Position numbers and translations under genes: made by a program. Source: JACSRF01 sp964504445 (lineage in GTDB: Bacteria; Chloroflexota; Anaerolineae; Promineifilales; Promineifilaceae). From it: 64,000 nucleotides of DNA. Below are positions 46,960-55,836 of the stretch, one piece after another. Numbering within the stretch: the stretch's first letter is position 1; every line of letters begins with the position of its first letter. The notes beneath the pieces were generated by a model. That model was not told where the DNA came from. It searched no databases and was given only the letters and a program-made list of their open reading frames with translations. The stretch covers positions 57,101 to 121,100 of the forward strand of contig CAZDEO010000003.1 in assembly GCA_964504445.1 (NCBI GenBank), in the 5' to 3' direction.

Positions 46960-48111
46960 ATGGACAATGGAAAACGAAACAATGAAGCGCCAGATTCTGG
47001 TGAACAAACGACTAAAAAGGGGATATCTCGCAGGAAATTCCTCATTGGTGGTGGTGTGGGTGCGGCCGGACTTCTTGTTGGCGGTGGCCTGTGGTACAGA
47101 AACAACCTGCCCGATTCCGCAATCGAATCGGCTTTCAACAAAGCAATGTCTAGCGACCGAAATGGGAAGTATTTCGAAGAAGATGCCCTGCACGTCATCA
47201 CCACCGGAACCGGTGCCCCGCTGCCCGACCCCAATCGTGTTGGCCCGCAGACCGTCGTGGTGGCAGGGGATCAGATGCTGGTCTTTGATACCGGCCCCGG
47301 CAGTACGCGCCAACTTGCCCTCACCGGGCTGAGTATCAGTTCAGTCAATGCCTTGTTTCTGACACACTTTCATTCAGACCATATCAGTGACCTGGGTGAG
47401 TTGATGCTACAGCACTGGACGGGCACCGGTGTGGAGGAACCTCTGCAAATCTACGGACCTCCAGGCGTAGACGAGGTTGTAGCCGGATTTGTGGCCGCCT
47501 ATCAACCTGATCGCGGCTATCGCATTGACCATCATGGTGCGGACGTGATGCCCCCTTCCGGATTTGGCGGCGTGGCGCACACCTTCGACATCGGCACCGA
47601 TCTCATGGTCAGTGAAGTGGTCTATGAAGCGGGCGGTGTCCAGGTGATTGCCTTCAACGTGGACCATCCGCCCGTGATTCCAGCGGTTGGCTTCCGTGTA
47701 AATTACAAAGATCGGAGCGTGATGATCACGGGGGATACGATCTACTCGGACAGCCTCATTCACCACGCGATGGGGGCTGATTTGATGGTCAGTGACGCCT
47801 TGAATCATAAGATGTCCCAAATGCTATCTGAAGCCGGAGAAGATATGGAAAACAATCTATCATCTATCACCGAGGATATCCAGGAATCTCATATCAAGCC
47901 GGAAGAGGCTGCGTTCGTAGCCAAAGAGGCCGGGGTTCCAGTGCTGATGATCACGCATGTGCTGCCGCCGGTGCCGGATTTTTTGAAACGGCCGTTCCTC
48001 CGAGACGCCAGGGCAGTTTATGATGGCCATCTGCAAATGGCGAATGATGGCACGCTGATCAGCCTGCCGGTCAATTCTGACCAGTTCTCCATCCATGAAC
48101 TGTTGTCATAG
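46960..48111 (+). CDS. Tat-exported MBL-fold hydrolase (passenger)
   Basis: 383 aa. Twin-arginine signal SRRKFLIGGG with a hydrophobic stretch to about residue 48. The metallo-beta-lactamase fold carries the dinuclear site LTHFHSDHISDL, further His in VDHPPVIPAVG and TGDTIYSD, and a final ITHVLPP. It is related to RNase Z-like/arylsulfatase MBL proteins; its substrate is unknown. GGAGAG precedes the ATG. Tat export suggests metal loading in the cytosol. Confidence 0.88.
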   Translation: MDNGKRNNEAPDSGEQTTKKGISRRKFLIGGGVGAAGLLVGGGLWYRNNLPDSAIESAFNKAMSSDRNGKYFEEDALHVITTGTGAPLPDPNRVGPQTVVVAGDQMLVFDTGPGSTRQLALTGLSISSVNALFLTHFHSDHISDLGELMLQHWTGTGVEEPLQIYGPPGVDEVVAGFVAAYQPDRGYRIDHHGADVMPPSGFGGVAHTFDIGTDLMVSEVVYEAGGVQVIAFNVDHPPVIPAVGFRVNYKDRSVMITGDTIYSDSLIHHAMGADLMVSDALNHKMSQMLSEAGEDMENNLSSITEDIQESHIKPEEAAFVAKEAGVPVLMITHVLPPVPDFLKRPFLRDARAVYDGHLQMANDGTLISLPVNSDQFSIHELLS

Positions 48112-48121
48112 GAGCCAGATA

Positions 48122-48286
48122 ATGAACAAAGATACCTACATCAAAGCTGTGCTCGTCGTCTTTGGGCTGCTCCTCCTGAGCCGGATACCGGCTTTCATCA
48201 ATGGCAGTCTGGATACCGTCACTGTGGTTTCATCGATTGTCGAGCTGGGCTTCTTCATTTGGGGTATATGGATTCTCAGGAAATAA
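48122..48286 (+). CDS. Small two-helix membrane protein (passenger)
   Basis: 54 aa from the ATG at 48122, eight bases after GGAG. Two hydrophobic stretches (AVLVVFGLLLLSRIPAF and VVSSIVELGFFIWGIWIL) with short ends. It follows the MBL gene by 10 bp, so probably translated from the same message. Function unknown. Confidence 0.65.
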   Translation: MNKDTYIKAVLVVFGLLLLSRIPAFINGSLDTVTVVSSIVELGFFIWGIWILRK

Positions 48287-48294
48287 GTTTTTCA

Positions 48295-48357
48295 AAAAGC
48301 GATAGGTCAACAGGGGGTGGACAACCATTGACCTATACCGGTCGACCTATCGCTTTT
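48295..48357. terminator. Terminator-like hairpin with alternative pairing
   Basis: AAAAGCGATAGGTC (48295-48308) pairs perfectly with GACCTATCGCTTTT (48344-48357), 35 nt apart. The same left arm can instead pair with TTGACCTAT (48329-48337), so two folds compete. It closes the 46-48 kb operon or acts in a leader of the DUF1269 gene. Confidence 0.6.
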
Positions 48358-48487
48358 GACGAGTCATTTTGCCCACAATCTCAACTTGCTTTCTAACTAG
48401 CGACAGATGTGGTCGATTTCTGCTTGGCCTACACTGCTGATTAAAGCACAATTTTTTATCCACCCAAAACAAACTATGGAGAAAAAC

Positions 48488-49027
48488 ATGTCTAAGCTAA
48501 TTGTTTATACCTACAACACGGAAGATAAGGCAGCTGAAGTGCTGCGCACTGTTTCCGGCATGAAGCAGGAGAATGTACAACGGCCGTTAATCACCCTAGA
48601 AGACGCTGCCGTTGTGGTCAAAAACGCCAAAGGAAAGGTGCGCGTGCGCCAGACGCTGGAGTCGATTGCCAAAGGCAGCAACGTCACCAGCGGTGGTTTT
48701 TGGGGTCTGTTGATCGGCTTCCTCTTTGGTGGCCCGCTGCTCGGCGCGTTGCTGGGCATGGGGATGAGCGCCCTGTTTGGCCGCAATATCGATCTGGGCA
48801 TCGACAACGATTTCATTAAAGGGGTTGGTGATGAACTGACCCCCGGCGATTCGGCCCTCTTCCTGCTTGTGGGGGAAACGGCCGTTGAGACCGTAGCTGA
48901 AGCCCTTAACCCCTTTGGTGGCAACCTCTACCACACCAACCTTTCTGAAGAAGCGGCAAACGCCTTGACCCAAGCCAGTGAGCATCAGCCAATTGCCGCA
49001 GCGATTGATAGTGAAGACGCATCTTAA
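48488..49027 (+). CDS. DUF1269 membrane protein (passenger)
   Basis: 179 aa from the ATG at 48488 (GGAGA eight bases upstream). SKLIVYTYNTEDKAAEVL and IITLEDAAVVVK-like (LITLEDAAVVVKN) are DUF1269 blocks; a Gly-rich membrane hairpin WGLLIGFLFGGPLLGALLG covers about 77-100. Such proteins are often stress- or acid-induced. Two ACGGCCGT copies. Confidence 0.85.
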   Translation: MSKLIVYTYNTEDKAAEVLRTVSGMKQENVQRPLITLEDAAVVVKNAKGKVRVRQTLESIAKGSNVTSGGFWGLLIGFLFGGPLLGALLGMGMSALFGRNIDLGIDNDFIKGVGDELTPGDSALFLLVGETAVETVAEALNPFGGNLYHTNLSEEAANALTQASEHQPIAAAIDSEDAS

Positions 49028-49048
49028 TTCGTCAGCATCGAGTAAACA

Positions 49049-49411
49049 ATGGAAACAAAAAACGCAGGCCGGAAATTACTATGGCTGCCCGCAGTGATTG
49101 CGCTTGTTCAAGTGGCTGACATCTTGATTCATGTAGGCAGCGATATGATCGAACCGATTCGCATTGCCTCGAATCTCTCCATCTTGGTTTGGCTGGGAAT
49201 CGTTGTATCTGGCCGGATGAATCACAGACCGTGGCGTCTGGCAAGCGGATTTGTGGGTGTGTATTTGCTGCTAAATGCACTGTTCCTGGCCACGAAAGGA
49301 TTGATCAACCCGGCAAATGATCAGTTTAGAACGGTGTTGTGTGTGCTGGTCGGCGCAACGGTTGCCCTATCCGTGTGGCTCACCAACACAGTAGCGAATC
49401 GTGAAGGCTAA
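49049..49411 (+). CDS. Four-helix membrane protein, paralogue of the N-terminal part of the 50.0-kb gene (passenger)
   Basis: 120 aa, four hydrophobic segments. Its sequence WLPAVIALVQVADILIHVGS..EPIRIASN parallels WFPILIILWNIIDIIVHVGL..EPWRIAGN of the 50-kb protein along about 85 residues. Function unknown; the two probably arose by duplication inside the module. Confidence 0.7.
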   Translation: METKNAGRKLLWLPAVIALVQVADILIHVGSDMIEPIRIASNLSILVWLGIVVSGRMNHRPWRLASGFVGVYLLLNALFLATKGLINPANDQFRTVLCVLVGATVALSVWLTNTVANREG

Positions 49412-49462
49412 AATCACCCATTTTCTGGGACTCAGCACATAAAAAAAGAGTAGGAATACGTT

Positions 49463-49888
49463 ATGAAAAAACGAAAGCTCATTATCGCCACTGTCGTTGG
49501 CGTACTGAGCATCGTAATTTTGATTGCTGGTTGCTTAGCTCAGCCGGACGGAACGGCCGTTCCGTTTGAACCAACGAGCCTGGTGGACTACCACGACGGC
49601 TATTGGGTAGCCACAATGGATGCCCCCAGGTCTCCATTTCAGGTTACCGTCGTTAACGATATGCATGTTGATTCAAAGGCAAATCGGATCACGGTTTATG
49701 CGCAAAGTCGGGCAAGGGGAAACGTGATTGCCCCGGCACAAATCGTTCCAGGCGAATGTACCAAGAGCAATGGCGAGACCGCATGCTATCATCCAGATGT
49801 AGTCTACTTGAACGGCAGTGGACAGGAGTTGAGGGCAGCAAATGGCACAGGTGCCTGGTGGGTCAAACACTCAAGCGTTCCCCCTTAG
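49463..49888 (+). CDS. Lipoprotein of unknown function (passenger)
   Basis: 141 aa. Signal peptide with lipobox LIAGC near residue 23, then a compact beta-rich domain (DYHDGYWVATMDAPRSPFQVTV) with a later Cys pair. Likely attached to the outer face of the membrane. No known family recognised. Confidence 0.65.
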   Translation: MKKRKLIIATVVGVLSIVILIAGCLAQPDGTAVPFEPTSLVDYHDGYWVATMDAPRSPFQVTVVNDMHVDSKANRITVYAQSRARGNVIAPAQIVPGECTKSNGETACYHPDVVYLNGSGQELRAANGTGAWWVKHSSVPP

Positions 49889-50005
49889 AACGCCGGTATT
49901 TTGTTGGTCACCGTGGCCGTTGCCATACCGATGTAACTGGATACTGAAACATACAGACTCTAAAAGGGTATCTCTGACCCTGAAATCTAATTAACAGGAG
50001 AAAAA

Positions 50006-51640
50006 ATGACTGCTGAAAAAAGAAAGATCCAGTGGTTCCCCATCCTTATAATTCTTTGGAACATCATCGACATCATCGTCCATGTCGGCCTCAATATGGC
50101 CGAGCCGTGGCGGATCGCCGGGAATATCGTTGGCATCGTGGCAACCTTGATCGTATTGGCCGGTGTGGCTAAACCGTATGCGTGGCAGCTTTTGAGCGGA
50201 ACGGCCGTTGCCGTAGTTGTCCTCAATGTGATTCACTCCATGCTGCACGGCTGGCTCGTCCCCTCCTTTATCTTCATCGGGGTCAGCCTCATCTTGCTGC
50301 TGCTGTGGGCACAAAAGCTGTACCGGGAAGCAAATGCGGGTGGGGAAGATCCAGTCTACCTGCGTTGGTGGGCGGCGACCGGCACCACGGCGGTTGGCAT
50401 TGCCCTTGTCGCCCTGGCCGGGCCACAGGCTGAACTCGAACTCGGCCCGCGCTCGCAACTCCACGATGGTCAGTTGGTCGCGGCCGATTACTGGTCCGCA
50501 GAGCCACAGATTCTCTCTGCAGGTATGGGTTTTGAAAACATCGTTGGTTTACCTGAAGTTACCGAAGAGACAGTGCGCGAAGCTGGCGGTAGCTGGTATG
50601 GATCCGTGACGTGCACCAATGGTGAAGAGCTGGCCCTTACCGCCTTTACCAGCGCGTCCGCATCAGACGGGGTGGCCATCTTATTCAAAGGCTTCTCTGA
50701 ATATGATGATGGCTTGCCCATTGTCTTTAGCTGGCCGGTAGCTACCGAAACAGTCGATATGACTGACTTCCAGTTTACGTTAAACACGGGTGAGATTGTT
50801 TTCCCCAACAGCGCCGGGATGTGGCCGAACTGGGAGCTAAATGAACGCAACACCGTTGTTGTCTTTGGTGATTTTGGCAACCGAGGTCTGAGCAGCGAGG
50901 AAGATGCAGTTTTCCCTGTCAGGCTAGATATTGTCGAAGATGATACCCCGCTGTTGCTCATCGGGCCGGGTGGACAGGAATTCAATGCTGTAGGTCTCTC
51001 CTGGGAGACAGATAGCTCCCCCTATGATTCGGGACCAAAGCTGGTGGGGGCCAAACTCAATTTTGTGGGTGATGAATCGCTTGGCGAAGGGGGGTTAAGC
51101 ATATCGGCCGCCTTAGGTCTTCTCCCGAATGATGAATTTGCGCTCTATGACGAAGGCGATTTCCGCATCCGTGTGCTGACGACGGGCGGCTTTTCACCCG
51201 ATGGTGTAACGGGGGTACGCCCGGATATGTATGAGGAGTTCTTCCGTGTGCATGTTACTGGGGCAGACGGCGAGACGGTCCTGCTTGAGGAAGTCGGCGT
51301 GGATTATGAGGTGGCTGGAGGCACATTGCGCGTCGTTGGCTTAGCAGAACTCGGTCTGAAAGAGAACCCGGCCGAGGACGTTTACTATGATGACTGCTAC
51401 GCGGAAGACCGTGACAACTATATCGACATTATTCTCGTCGGTGACGAAGCAGCGGCTCGCAACATCATCTTCGTCGAGATCCCCTCAATTGAAGGCGGAT
51501 ACAGCCCCTTCTACAATCCCGGCGGCCCCGGTCCGGAGCCATTTGAGGGCATTCGCTACACCGCCCCCGGCCCACCCGATCTGGAGCCTGTGATCATGGC
51601 ACTGGATGACCCGATGCGGGTTGATCGTGCGGCACCATAA
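50006..51640 (+). CDS. Membrane protein with large extracytoplasmic domain (passenger)
   Basis: 544 aa. Four or five helices (1-145) homologous to the 49.0-kb gene, then about 390 residues outside the membrane, rich in acidic and Gly residues, containing VGPG/GPGG-type turns (LLIGPGGQEFNAVGLSWE) and a Cys (DDCYAED). AGGAG precedes the ATG by 5. Last gene of the transposon, 80 bp before the right repeat. Function unknown. Confidence 0.7.
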   Translation: MTAEKRKIQWFPILIILWNIIDIIVHVGLNMAEPWRIAGNIVGIVATLIVLAGVAKPYAWQLLSGTAVAVVVLNVIHSMLHGWLVPSFIFIGVSLILLLLWAQKLYREANAGGEDPVYLRWWAATGTTAVGIALVALAGPQAELELGPRSQLHDGQLVAADYWSAEPQILSAGMGFENIVGLPEVTEETVREAGGSWYGSVTCTNGEELALTAFTSASASDGVAILFKGFSEYDDGLPIVFSWPVATETVDMTDFQFTLNTGEIVFPNSAGMWPNWELNERNTVVVFGDFGNRGLSSEEDAVFPVRLDIVEDDTPLLLIGPGGQEFNAVGLSWETDSSPYDSGPKLVGAKLNFVGDESLGEGGLSISAALGLLPNDEFALYDEGDFRIRVLTTGGFSPDGVTGVRPDMYEEFFRVHVTGADGETVLLEEVGVDYEVAGGTLRVVGLAELGLKENPAEDVYYDDCYAEDRDNYIDIILVGDEAAARNIIFVEIPSIEGGYSPFYNPGGPGPEPFEGIRYTAPGPPDLEPVIMALDDPMRVDRAAP

Positions 51641-51721
51641 AGCAAATGAGGATGAGGCTTCTTAAGAATACATTTGAAATATTGCGTAGTCATCACATCT
51701 ATCCCCATTCTTCATCCATTA

Positions 51722-51760
51722 CTATGTGGCACTTGGTGACAGCTTCGCTAGTTTTGGGCG
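51722..51760. repeat. Right terminal inverted repeat of the transposon
   Basis: Reverse complement of 39697-39735 with 38 of 39 bases identical. Outside it lies the second AATGA. Confidence 0.93.
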
Positions 51761-51765
51761 AATGA
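51761..51765. repeat. Target-site duplication, right
   Basis: AATGA, identical to 39692-39696. The joined flanks rebuild the kinase stop codon and downstream sequence. Confidence 0.85.
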
Positions 51766-51778
51766 GCAAAATCACTCG

Positions 51779-51815
51779 TTGTTCATTGTTAATTGTTCAT
51801 TGTTAATTGTTCATT
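51779..51815. repeat. Short tandem repeat, 14-bp unit
   Basis: TTGTTCATTGTTAA occurs 2.6 times in a row right after the transposon. With the left flank, TCATTGTT can pair with AACAATGA, so the original insertion site was near a hairpin. Confidence 0.8.
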
Positions 51816-51938
51816 ACTCGCCCATTCTTTCTTCACAAAATCTTCGCATCTGCCCCGTACCATAAAGTCAATTAACCAAATTTAATGATGTTCTGGGTGA
51901 TGCGGCGGCGCCGCCGCCCAGTGCTGTGGAGGATGACC

Positions 51939-52853
51939 ATGATGCGAAAAATGTTATTGATCTTGTTGGGCCTTGCGCTTGTTGCAGCTTTAGCTGCGTG
52001 TGATACGCCAGAGAATGTGCCTGGTTCGGCCATTGCCCCAATCACTGAAACCCTGGATGCCGGAGCGCAGGTCGCGGACACGACCGTTGCCGGGCAGCCC
52101 GCAGCGAATCAGCCCTTGGCGGAACCGGTGGTGCAAATTACGGAGAGTCGGGTTGGGGAAACGGCCGTGGCCGTTGTGCCCCCTGTTGCCAGCCAGCTTA
52201 CCACGGCTGAAATTGACGCCCTAAACTTTATGCGCGAAGAAGAGAAGATGGCCCGCGACGTGTACCTCACCCTTTACGATATGTGGGGCTTGCCCATCTT
52301 CCAAAATATTGCCACCAGTGAGCAAAATCACATCGATTCCGTGCTGACCACCATGCAAAAATACGGCTTGCCAGACCTGGCCAGCGGCAATCCTCAGGGC
52401 GTTTTTGTTGACCCTACCTTGCAAAACCTGCACGACGAAATGATTAGCCAGGGCAGCCAATCCTTGCTAGACGCCCTGCGTGTGGGCGCTGCCATTGAGG
52501 AAGTGGACATCATTGACCTGGATGCCCGCCTGCATCAAACCGGCAACACGGATATTCAACAAACGTTGGCCAACCTGCGCAGCGGGTCGGAAAACCATTT
52601 GCGTTCCTTCGTTGCCATGTTAGAAAGGCAAACAGGCGAGGTCTACACCCCACAATACTTGCCCGAAGACGCCTATGCGGCCATTATGAGCGGGGAAACG
52701 GGCCGCAACAGCAATGGCCAGGCGGGCACCGGGAGTGGCAGCGGTGGGCAAAACCTGGGCCAGGGTGGGCAGTCTGGCCAGAGCCAGCCCGGCAGTGGTC
52801 AGGGAAATGGCGGGCGTGGCCGGTGGGGCAGCCAGGCTACGGCGCAACCGTAA
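51939..52853 (+). CDS. DUF2202 ferritin-like lipoprotein
   Basis: 304 aa from ATG 51939 (TGGAGG six bases upstream; two other Mets within 9 bases). Signal peptide with lipobox LAAC, disordered linker, then a four-helix DUF2202 domain (about 100-240): NFMREEEKMARDVYLTLYDMW, SEQNHIDSVLTTMQKYG and RSGSENHLRSFVAML, with Glu/His positions as in ferritin-like diiron proteins. Gly/Gln/Ser-rich C-terminal tail. Extracytoplasmic. Confidence 0.87.
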   Translation: MMRKMLLILLGLALVAALAACDTPENVPGSAIAPITETLDAGAQVADTTVAGQPAANQPLAEPVVQITESRVGETAVAVVPPVASQLTTAEIDALNFMREEEKMARDVYLTLYDMWGLPIFQNIATSEQNHIDSVLTTMQKYGLPDLASGNPQGVFVDPTLQNLHDEMISQGSQSLLDALRVGAAIEEVDIIDLDARLHQTGNTDIQQTLANLRSGSENHLRSFVAMLERQTGEVYTPQYLPEDAYAAIMSGETGRNSNGQAGTGSGSGGQNLGQGGQSGQSQPGSGQGNGGRGRWGSQATAQP

Positions 52854-53022
52854 CCTAGTTTGCCAATCCCAGCGCCACGACTTCAGTCGGAGCTGCTCTA
52901 AAACGATTACAGCAAACCTGGGTAAATTTCTGGAAAATAGTGTTTGCGCGGAACCACCCGTTACTTTTCTGTCCTTCTGGCGACGAACAGGTTAGAAATT
53001 CTACCATGAAAGGAGCGTCACC

Positions 53023-53481
53023 ATGAAAAGAGTATTGTTCGGTAGTTTACTGGTTTTGTTGGCTGGGTTTTTGCTAATACAACTGGTGCCTTACGGCCGT
53101 AACCACACCAACCCACCCGTTTTGCAAGAACCCAACTGGGACAGCCCTCAAACCCGCGCCCTGGCCCAACGGGCTTGCTTCGACTGCCACAGCAATGAAA
53201 CGGAGTGGCCCTGGTACAGTCATGTGGCCCCCGTTTCCTGGCTGGTGCAGCGTGACGTGGAAGAGGGGCGCGAGAAAGTTAACTTCTCCACCTGGGGACA
53301 GGGTGGCGCCGAAGAGGGGGAAGAGTTGGCATAGGTAATTCACGAAGGCGAAATGCCCCTTCCCATCTTTTTGCTGACCCACCCTGAAGCGCGGTTGAGT
53401 GCTGCGGAAAAGGCTGACCTGGCCCGGGGATTGCAGGCGACAGCGGGTAACGGCCATGTCAGCCACAATGACGACGATTAG
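53023..53481 (+). pseudogene. Heme-binding-domain protein interrupted by an in-frame amber codon
   Basis: The first frame gives 103 aa: signal anchor, then RACFDCHSNET (CxxCH heme c site), WPWYSHVAPVSWLVQRDV and NFSTWG, as in haem-binding-domain (DUF3365/PF14376-like) proteins. It stops at TAG 53332-53334. Beyond it the same frame continues with the family's missing C terminus, VIHEGEMPLPIFLLTHPEARLS..., to a stop at 53481, giving about 152 residues in total. The frame is intact, so a single base substitution or amber readthrough explains it best. AGGAG precedes the ATG. Confidence 0.75.
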
Positions 53482-53569
53482 CAAAAACCATACTCTCCGG
53501 GCGGTTCAGGCAGGTTGTGCTAAAATTGCGCCACAAAATTAGGACGTCTAAGCAAAAGGAGCAAACACA

Positions 53570-53902
53570 ATGGCAACAATTACCGTAAATGGCAAATCAT
53601 TCACCGCCCCAGATGGCAAGCGGTTGGTTCTCGCCCTGAAAGATGAAGGGGTAGATATTCTCCATCGCTGTGGCGGCAATGCCCGCTGCACCACCTGTCG
53701 CGTCACCTTCAACAGTGGCGAACCGGAAAATTACCACCCGCGGGAAAAAGCCAAGCTCGAAAGCGGCGATAACCTGGGCAAGTTCCGTCTTTCCTGTCAC
53801 ATTTTGTGCGCAGATGAAATGGACGTAAACGTGTTGCAAAGCATGGCTAGCACCGGCCTGGAAGACCCCGGCCCCCGTCCCGACGACAAAATTCCAGCAT
53901 AA
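53570..53902 (+). CDS. 2Fe-2S ferredoxin
   Basis: 110 aa, plant/adrenodoxin-type beta-grasp ferredoxin. Cluster cysteines appear as CGGNARCTTC and a later LSCHILC, matching C-x5-C-x2-C...C. It carries electrons in the cytosol. AGGAG precedes the ATG. Convergent with lepA across a strong terminator. It is directly after the heme-binding gene, which may be a redox pairing. Confidence 0.92.
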   Translation: MATITVNGKSFTAPDGKRLVLALKDEGVDILHRCGGNARCTTCRVTFNSGEPENYHPREKAKLESGDNLGKFRLSCHILCADEMDVNVLQSMASTGLEDPGPRPDDKIPA

Positions 53903-53904
53903 AC

Positions 53905-53943
53905 AATACACCTGCGAGGTTTTAGACACCTCGCAGGTGTATT
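53905..53943. terminator. Bidirectional terminator between ferredoxin and lepA
   Basis: AATACACCTGCGAGGT and ACCTCGCAGGTGTATT form a perfect 16-bp stem around TTTAGAC. There is no long T run on either side, but the position between convergent ends is clear. Confidence 0.85.
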
Positions 53944-53949
53944 CACATC

Positions 53950-55755
53950 CTAATCCTCGTTCAGCTTCAGCACCGCCATAAACGCCTCCTGCGGCACCTC
54001 CACATTACCAATCATCTTCATCCGCTTTTTGCCCTTCTTCTGCTTCTCCAGCAGCTTCCGCTTGCGCGTAATGTCGCCACCATAACATTTGGCCAACACG
54101 TCTTTGCGCAGCGCCTTCACGTTGGCCCGGCTAATCACCCGCTTGCCGGTAGCCGCCTGAATAGGCACCTCAAACATCTGGCGCGGAATCTCTTTCTTGA
54201 GCTGGGTCACCAATCTCGTGCCCCGATGATACGCATCGTCTCGGTGCACAATCATCGCCAGGGCATCTACCGGCACTTTATTTACCAACACTTCTAGCTT
54301 CACCAAGTCGGAAGGGCGGTACCCGGCAAATTCGTAATCCATAGAGGCATAGCCCCGCGTGGCGCTTTTGAGCTTGTCGTAGAAATCGACAATCATTTCT
54401 GCCAGCGGCATATCAAATTTCAGCACAATGCGTCCTGGGGCAGGGAATTCCTGGCCAACAAACTCCCCACGCCGCTTCATGGCCAGTTCCATGACCACCC
54501 CGTAGAACTCCTCTGGCGTAAAAATTTGCATGTGCATGTATGGCTCGCGAATTTCCTCAATTTCCCCTTCGTCTGGCAGTTCAGCAGGGCTTTCAATGAT
54601 GCGAATTTCGTCTACTTGCCGCATTTTTACTTCATAGCGCACGCTGGGAGCGGTAGCCACTAAATCCAGATCATACTCTCGTTCCAGCCGCTCTTGAATA
54701 ATTTCCATGTGGAACAGCCCCAAAAACCCGCAGCGGAAGCCAAAGTTGAGGGCATCAGAGGTTTCTGGCTCAAAAATGAGGGAGGCGTCGTTGAGCTGTA
54801 GCCTCTCCAGGGCATCTTTGAGGAGGGCATAATCTTCCCCTTCGGTAGGGTAGAAGCCAGCAAAGACCATGGGCTTGGCGGGGGCAAAGCCGGGTAATGG
54901 TTTGGCGGCTGGCTTGTCGCGCAGGGTAATGGTGTCACCTACCCGGCATTCGCGCACCGTTTTCAGGCCCGTGGCAATGTAGCCCACTTCCCCGGCGGTG
55001 AGTTTGTCTACGGGTTTCATGCGCGGGCTAAAGATGCCTAGTTCAATGGGTTCTACCGTAACGTCGTTGGACATCATTTTGACCCACTGACGTTTGTCCA
55101 GTTCGCCTTCAAAGACGCGCACGTAGGCGATGACGCCTTTGTAGGAATCGTAGTGGGAATCAAAGACCAGGGCGCGGAAGGGGGCGTCGGGGTTTTCGTG
55201 GGGCGGATGGATACGCTGTACGATAGCTTCCAGGACGGTTTCTACGTTTTCTCCCGTTTTGGCGCTGATGGGAATGACGTCCTCGGCGGCAATGCCCGTG
55301 ATGTTTTCGATTTCCTCAGCTACGTCGTCAGGGAGGGCTGCGGGCAGGTCAATTTTGTTGATGACGGGGATAAGTTCCAGGTCGGCCTCAATGGCCAGGT
55401 AGAGGTTGGCCAGGGTTTGGGCTTCAATGCCCTGGGTGGCGTCTACGACCAGGATGGCGCCTTCGCAGCTTTGCAAGGCGCGGCTGACTTCGTAGCCAAA
55501 GTCTACGTGACCGGGGGTGTCGATCAAGTTCATTTCGTAGATTTGGCCGTCTTGAGCGGTATAGTTCATGCGTACGGCCGAAGCTTTGATGGTGACGCCT
55601 TTTTCTCGTTCCAGGTCCATGTCATCAAGCACTTGTTCTTGCATCTCTCGCTCGGAGATGGTGCCGGTGACTTGCAGCAGGCGGTCGGCCAGGGTAGATT
55701 TCCCATGGTCAATGTGGGCGATGATGCAGAAATTACGAATGTGTGATTGGTCCAT
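53950..55755 (-). CDS. lepA: Elongation factor 4 (LepA)
   Basis: 601 aa, the family's usual length. G domain with AHIDHGKST, DTPGHVDFG and NKIDLP; EF-G-like domains II, III and V; LepA-specific C-terminal domain with SRANVKALRKDVLAKCYGGD. Membrane-linked GTPase acting on stalled or back-translocated ribosomes. The ATG has a TATACT box only 7 bases upstream and no ribosome site, so it is probably leaderless. No ACGGCCGT in the whole gene. Confidence 0.97.
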   Translation of the reverse strand: MDQSHIRNFCIIAHIDHGKSTLADRLLQVTGTISEREMQEQVLDDMDLEREKGVTIKASAVRMNYTAQDGQIYEMNLIDTPGHVDFGYEVSRALQSCEGAILVVDATQGIEAQTLANLYLAIEADLELIPVINKIDLPAALPDDVAEEIENITGIAAEDVIPISAKTGENVETVLEAIVQRIHPPHENPDAPFRALVFDSHYDSYKGVIAYVRVFEGELDKRQWVKMMSNDVTVEPIELGIFSPRMKPVDKLTAGEVGYIATGLKTVRECRVGDTITLRDKPAAKPLPGFAPAKPMVFAGFYPTEGEDYALLKDALERLQLNDASLIFEPETSDALNFGFRCGFLGLFHMEIIQERLEREYDLDLVATAPSVRYEVKMRQVDEIRIIESPAELPDEGEIEEIREPYMHMQIFTPEEFYGVVMELAMKRRGEFVGQEFPAPGRIVLKFDMPLAEMIVDFYDKLKSATRGYASMDYEFAGYRPSDLVKLEVLVNKVPVDALAMIVHRDDAYHRGTRLVTQLKKEIPRQMFEVPIQAATGKRVISRANVKALRKDVLAKCYGGDITRKRKLLEKQKKGKKRMKMIGNVEVPQEAFMAVLKLNED

Positions 55756-55762
55756 GACACTA

Positions 55763-55768
55763 AGTATA
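55763..55768 (-). promoter_or_regulatory. -10 box of lepA, leaderless
   Basis: TATACT on the minus strand, 7 bases before the ATG. A candidate -35 TTACAC lies 19 bp further upstream. Confidence 0.55.
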
Positions 55769-55836
55769 ACAAAATGGTGGGGGAAAGGTGTAACGACGAT
55801 TGGGATGTGAGAATGTGTTCAGGAGAGTAACTGCCT

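Larger units (their letters stand above)
39697..51760. mobile_element. Tn3-family transposon of about 12.06 kb with passenger module
   Basis: Bounded by 39-bp inverted repeats (38 bases identical, only the outermost differs) and a 5-bp target duplication AATGA on both sides. It encodes a Tn3-type transposase, a tyrosine recombinase with a divergent promoter region (possible resolution site), and eight passenger genes at 43.9-51.6 kb. A degenerate inner copy of the terminal repeat lies between recombinase and passengers (43905-43931), suggesting capture of the passenger block by use of an outer repeat. ACGGCCGT density is about 0.8 per kb inside versus 1.5 per kb outside. Confidence 0.9.

Noticed and set aside
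51903..51918. GC-rich palindrome before the DUF2202 gene
   Set aside because: No T run follows and it abuts a ribosome site; most likely incidental.
53332..53334. TAG as a pyrrolysine codon
   Set aside because: No known family member uses it, nothing else supports amber decoding here; a substitution is simpler.
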